Assembly: GCF_037658235.1 (NCBI RefSeq)
Contig: NZ_JBBJLN010000004.1
Location: 62,001 to 126,000, forward strand
Direction: 5' to 3'
Length of the DNA stretch: 64,000 nt
Source of the DNA: Yunchengibacter salinarum
GTDB taxonomy: Bacteria > Pseudomonadota > Alphaproteobacteria > Sphingomonadales > Kordiimonadaceae
The notes beneath the pieces were generated by a model that worked only from the letters and a program-made list of their open reading frames with translations, searched no databases and was not told where the DNA came from. Below are positions 62,234 through 64,000 of the stretch, piece after piece. A program made the position numbers and the translations under genes. How positions within the stretch are numbered: position 1 is the stretch's first letter; each line of letters starts with the position of its first letter.

Positions 62234-63682
62234 TCAACTGCGCCAGAGGGCGCGCGCGAAAAGCGCCAGAACCAGCGATGCTTCCAGCCGACCCACCATC
62301 ATCAACACCCCCAGGATCACATGATCCGGTGCGGTCAGGCCATCAAAGCCGACAAAACCGGGGTCGATTCCCGCCACCAGCGGCCCGGACAGGGTCAACG
62401 CGGAAAAGCTCAGCAAAATGGCATCCTGAAAATGCACCCCGAACATTCCCAGAGCCAGCGTGCCTGTCACGAATGCCAGTATGAAGCCGCCGATCAGCAG
62501 CCAGACGGCGCCGCTATCGCCCGGCTCCACTTCATTCTGATCATAGTGAAGCCGGTGAATGCCGCTGGGATGCGCCAGACGATTCAGTTCGGAAAAGGCG
62601 AGCCTAAGCACCAGATAAAGGCGCATCTGCCGAAGTCCACCCCCGGTGCCGGTTACCGCGCCGCCAATGGCGGCCAGCGCCATGAGCACCAGTGCGACGG
62701 GAAGATAGTCCTGACCCGCCGGGGCCGCGCCAGGCGGCATCCATCCCGTGGTGCTGATGGCGGATATGACCTTGAAAAGCGCCCTGGCCACGTCCGGCAT
62801 GGAAACAGCGCCCCCGGCCAGAAGAAGCAGCGCCGTGCCAGCCAGCACACTGACCGCCAATGTGCGGCGCTCCTGATCACGCCTGCCGCGACGGTGGCCA
62901 CTGAGCATCACATAGAGCATATCCCAGTTGCTGACCGCCAGCAGCATCACAGCCGACACCACCACGGCGACGAACACCCCGTCATCCGCCAAGGGGGCGG
63001 CCCAGTCCAGCCCCGTGGTACTGACCGCCGACAGGGCCGTCAGCAGGGCCCGTTCAGGCGCCATGCCCGCCAGCAGAAGCAGCAGCACCGTAAGCGCGGT
63101 CACCCCGGCATAAAGGGGCGCCAGGTGCCGGGCGGCGGCGCGCAATCGTGGATAGCCCGCCATGGTATCGCCGAACGGTAGCGGGGACCGACGCAATTGT
63201 ACGCCGCCGCTGTTGATCACGGTCAGAAATGACAGCGCCAGCGTGATGGCGGCAAAGCCCCCCAGCCAGCCCACCAGCGCACGCCAGAGCCGTTCCGCGG
63301 TGCCGGGCATTGCGTCCGGGCCGATACCGGCAAGGCTGCTGGCCCCGTGAGTGGTGACCAGCGCCATGCCATCGAAAAAGGCTCCGGCAAGATCCAGCCG
63401 GTCATGGATCAGATAAAGCGGCAGGCCCGCCACCATCGCCAGCAACAGGCAGCCGAAAAGCGGCAACAGCACCGTCAGCACGGGTAAACGCTGCATTCGG
63501 GCGCCGCGAAACCCCAGCACCATGGAACCGCCGATCAGCAGCGTGAGCGTAACACCGCCCGTAAAGCCGGATATGGCCCGGCCCTCGCCGCTCACAAGCG
63601 CCACGGCCAATGGCAGCAGCATCACGAGGCCCAGACCCAGGGTCCAACTTCCGATCTGAAGCATGAGCCGCGCGGACCACAT
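62234..63682 (-). CDS. trkH: Trk-type potassium transporter membrane subunit TrkH
   Basis: The 482-residue membrane protein has four M1-P-M2 repeats; the filter-like loops are TTHGASSL, SAVSTTGLDW, SAISTTGWMPP and TLSGPLVAG. TrkH takes up K+ and is gated by the nucleotide-binding TrkA ring. It starts one base after the trkA stop, so the two form an operon. The first 30 residues of the longer frame to 63790 lie within trkA. Confidence 0.92.
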   Translation of the reverse strand: MWSARLMLQIGSWTLGLGLVMLLPLAVALVSGEGRAISGFTGGVTLTLLIGGSMVLGFRGARMQRLPVLTVLLPLFGCLLLAMVAGLPLYLIHDRLDLAGAFFDGMALVTTHGASSLAGIGPDAMPGTAERLWRALVGWLGGFAAITLALSFLTVINSGGVQLRRSPLPFGDTMAGYPRLRAAARHLAPLYAGVTALTVLLLLLAGMAPERALLTALSAVSTTGLDWAAPLADDGVFVAVVVSAVMLLAVSNWDMLYVMLSGHRRGRRDQERRTLAVSVLAGTALLLLAGGAVSMPDVARALFKVISAISTTGWMPPGAAPAGQDYLPVALVLMALAAIGGAVTGTGGGLRQMRLYLVLRLAFSELNRLAHPSGIHRLHYDQNEVEPGDSGAVWLLIGGFILAFVTGTLALGMFGVHFQDAILLSFSALTLSGPLVAGIDPGFVGFDGLTAPDHVILGVLMMVGRLEASLVLALFARALWRS

Positions 63683-63683
63683 C

Positions 63684-64000
63684 TCAGAACACCTCGGCCC
63701 GCGCGGAGAACAGTTGCTCGATCTTGCGGACGGCCCCCGCCATGGCGAAGCAGACAATGCGATCGCCAACCCGGATCGACGTGTCGGCATTGGGTACGAT
63801 CACCCGGTCATCGCGCACGATCACCCCGAACCTGGCATTGCGGTGCAGTTTCAGATCAGAGACCTTGCGCCCGGCCACGTCCGAGCCTTCCATCACGTCC
63901 GCCTCGATGATTTCCGCTACCCCGTCCCGAATGGAATACACATCCCGTATCCGGCCCCGGCGAATATGCCTGATGATGCTGGACACGGTAATTTCCCGCG
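63684..64000 (-). CDS. trkA: Trk system K+ transport protein TrkA, 5' end outside window
   Basis: The last 105 residues of a TrkA protein are visible; the frame stays open to the window edge, and a GTG at 63986 is internal. The segment REITVSSIIRHIRRGRIRDVYSI and the final RCK-C domain (IVPNADTSIRVGDRIVCF) are typical. TrkA binds NAD(H)/ATP and opens TrkH. Confidence 0.92.
   Translation of the reverse strand, partial: REITVSSIIRHIRRGRIRDVYSIRDGVAEIIEADVMEGSDVAGRKVSDLKLHRNARFGVIVRDDRVIVPNADTSIRVGDRIVCFAMAGAVRKIEQLFSARAEVF

Overview
The window is a 64 kb chromosomal segment of a GC-rich (about 60%) alphaproteobacterium. The class assignment rests on gene order: yceD-plsX-ihfA-merR, mutA-mutB-meaB, aspS-guaA, a YfgM-like TPR gene with bamB and der, rplM-rpsI followed further on by argC, dacA-tmk-holB-tatD-MBL, and trkA-trkH-hfq-hflX next to mazG. 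The presence of motA suggests flagellar motility. A free-living, respiring member of an order such as Kordiimonadales, Iodidimonadales or Rhodospirillales fits, but the order cannot be fixed without a search. I see no insertion sequence, prophage, integrase or CRISPR array; nearly all the DNA is ordinary, densely packed housekeeping sequence.

Layout. Positions 1-3023: end of yceD, plsX, ihfA, a MerR regulator and tRNA-Pro(GGG) with promoter and terminator. 3216-10459: a TauE/SafE exporter, the methylmalonyl-CoA mutase operon with its MeaB chaperone, and an unrecognised secreted HExxH protein. 10477-21828: rnd (minus), then aspS, guaA, panB, the YfgM/BamB/Der group, heme A synthase, CutA and a TM2 protein. 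21919-32081: a minus-strand MDR oxidoreductase, rplM-rpsI behind a strong AT-flanked promoter, then a phosphatase, an M28 peptidase, a DsbD/ScsB-type electron transporter with a redoxin partner, and motA, followed by argC and a gamma-carbonic anhydrase. 32263-39420: sodB, an NDUFAF6-like synthase homologue, a very small minus-strand gene with a near-perfect ribosome-binding site and a palindrome in its leader, a TPR lipoprotein, chorismate mutase, a DksA-like protein, a ferritin-like diiron protein, amtB with a sigma-54-type promoter, and tRNA-Ser(TGA). 39627-46208: gyrA, coaD, cyclophilin, queA-tgt and tRNA-Lys(TTT). 46308-54354: a single-domain response regulator, TerC, then a cell-wall block (MltB-type transglycosylase, RlpA, DacA) running into tmk, holB, tatD and an MBL hydrolase. 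54461-64000: a membrane retropepsin-like protein, a small gene behind the pncB-pncA NAD-salvage pair, a BaiN-type flavoprotein, a small exported protein, mazG, and the convergent trkA-trkH-hfq-hflX set.

Functional themes are propionyl/methylmalonyl-CoA catabolism, NAD salvage, queuosine tRNA modification, envelope maintenance and envelope redox control, nitrogen and potassium uptake, and core replication and translation. The notable points are departures from expected gene order (no fabH between plsX and ihfA, no metG between holB and tatD, five extra genes between rpsI and argC) and a few poorly understood proteins. I did not find a clearly novel multi-gene system; the best candidates for unknown biology are the small gene at 34009-34200 and the secreted HExxH protein at 9146-10459.
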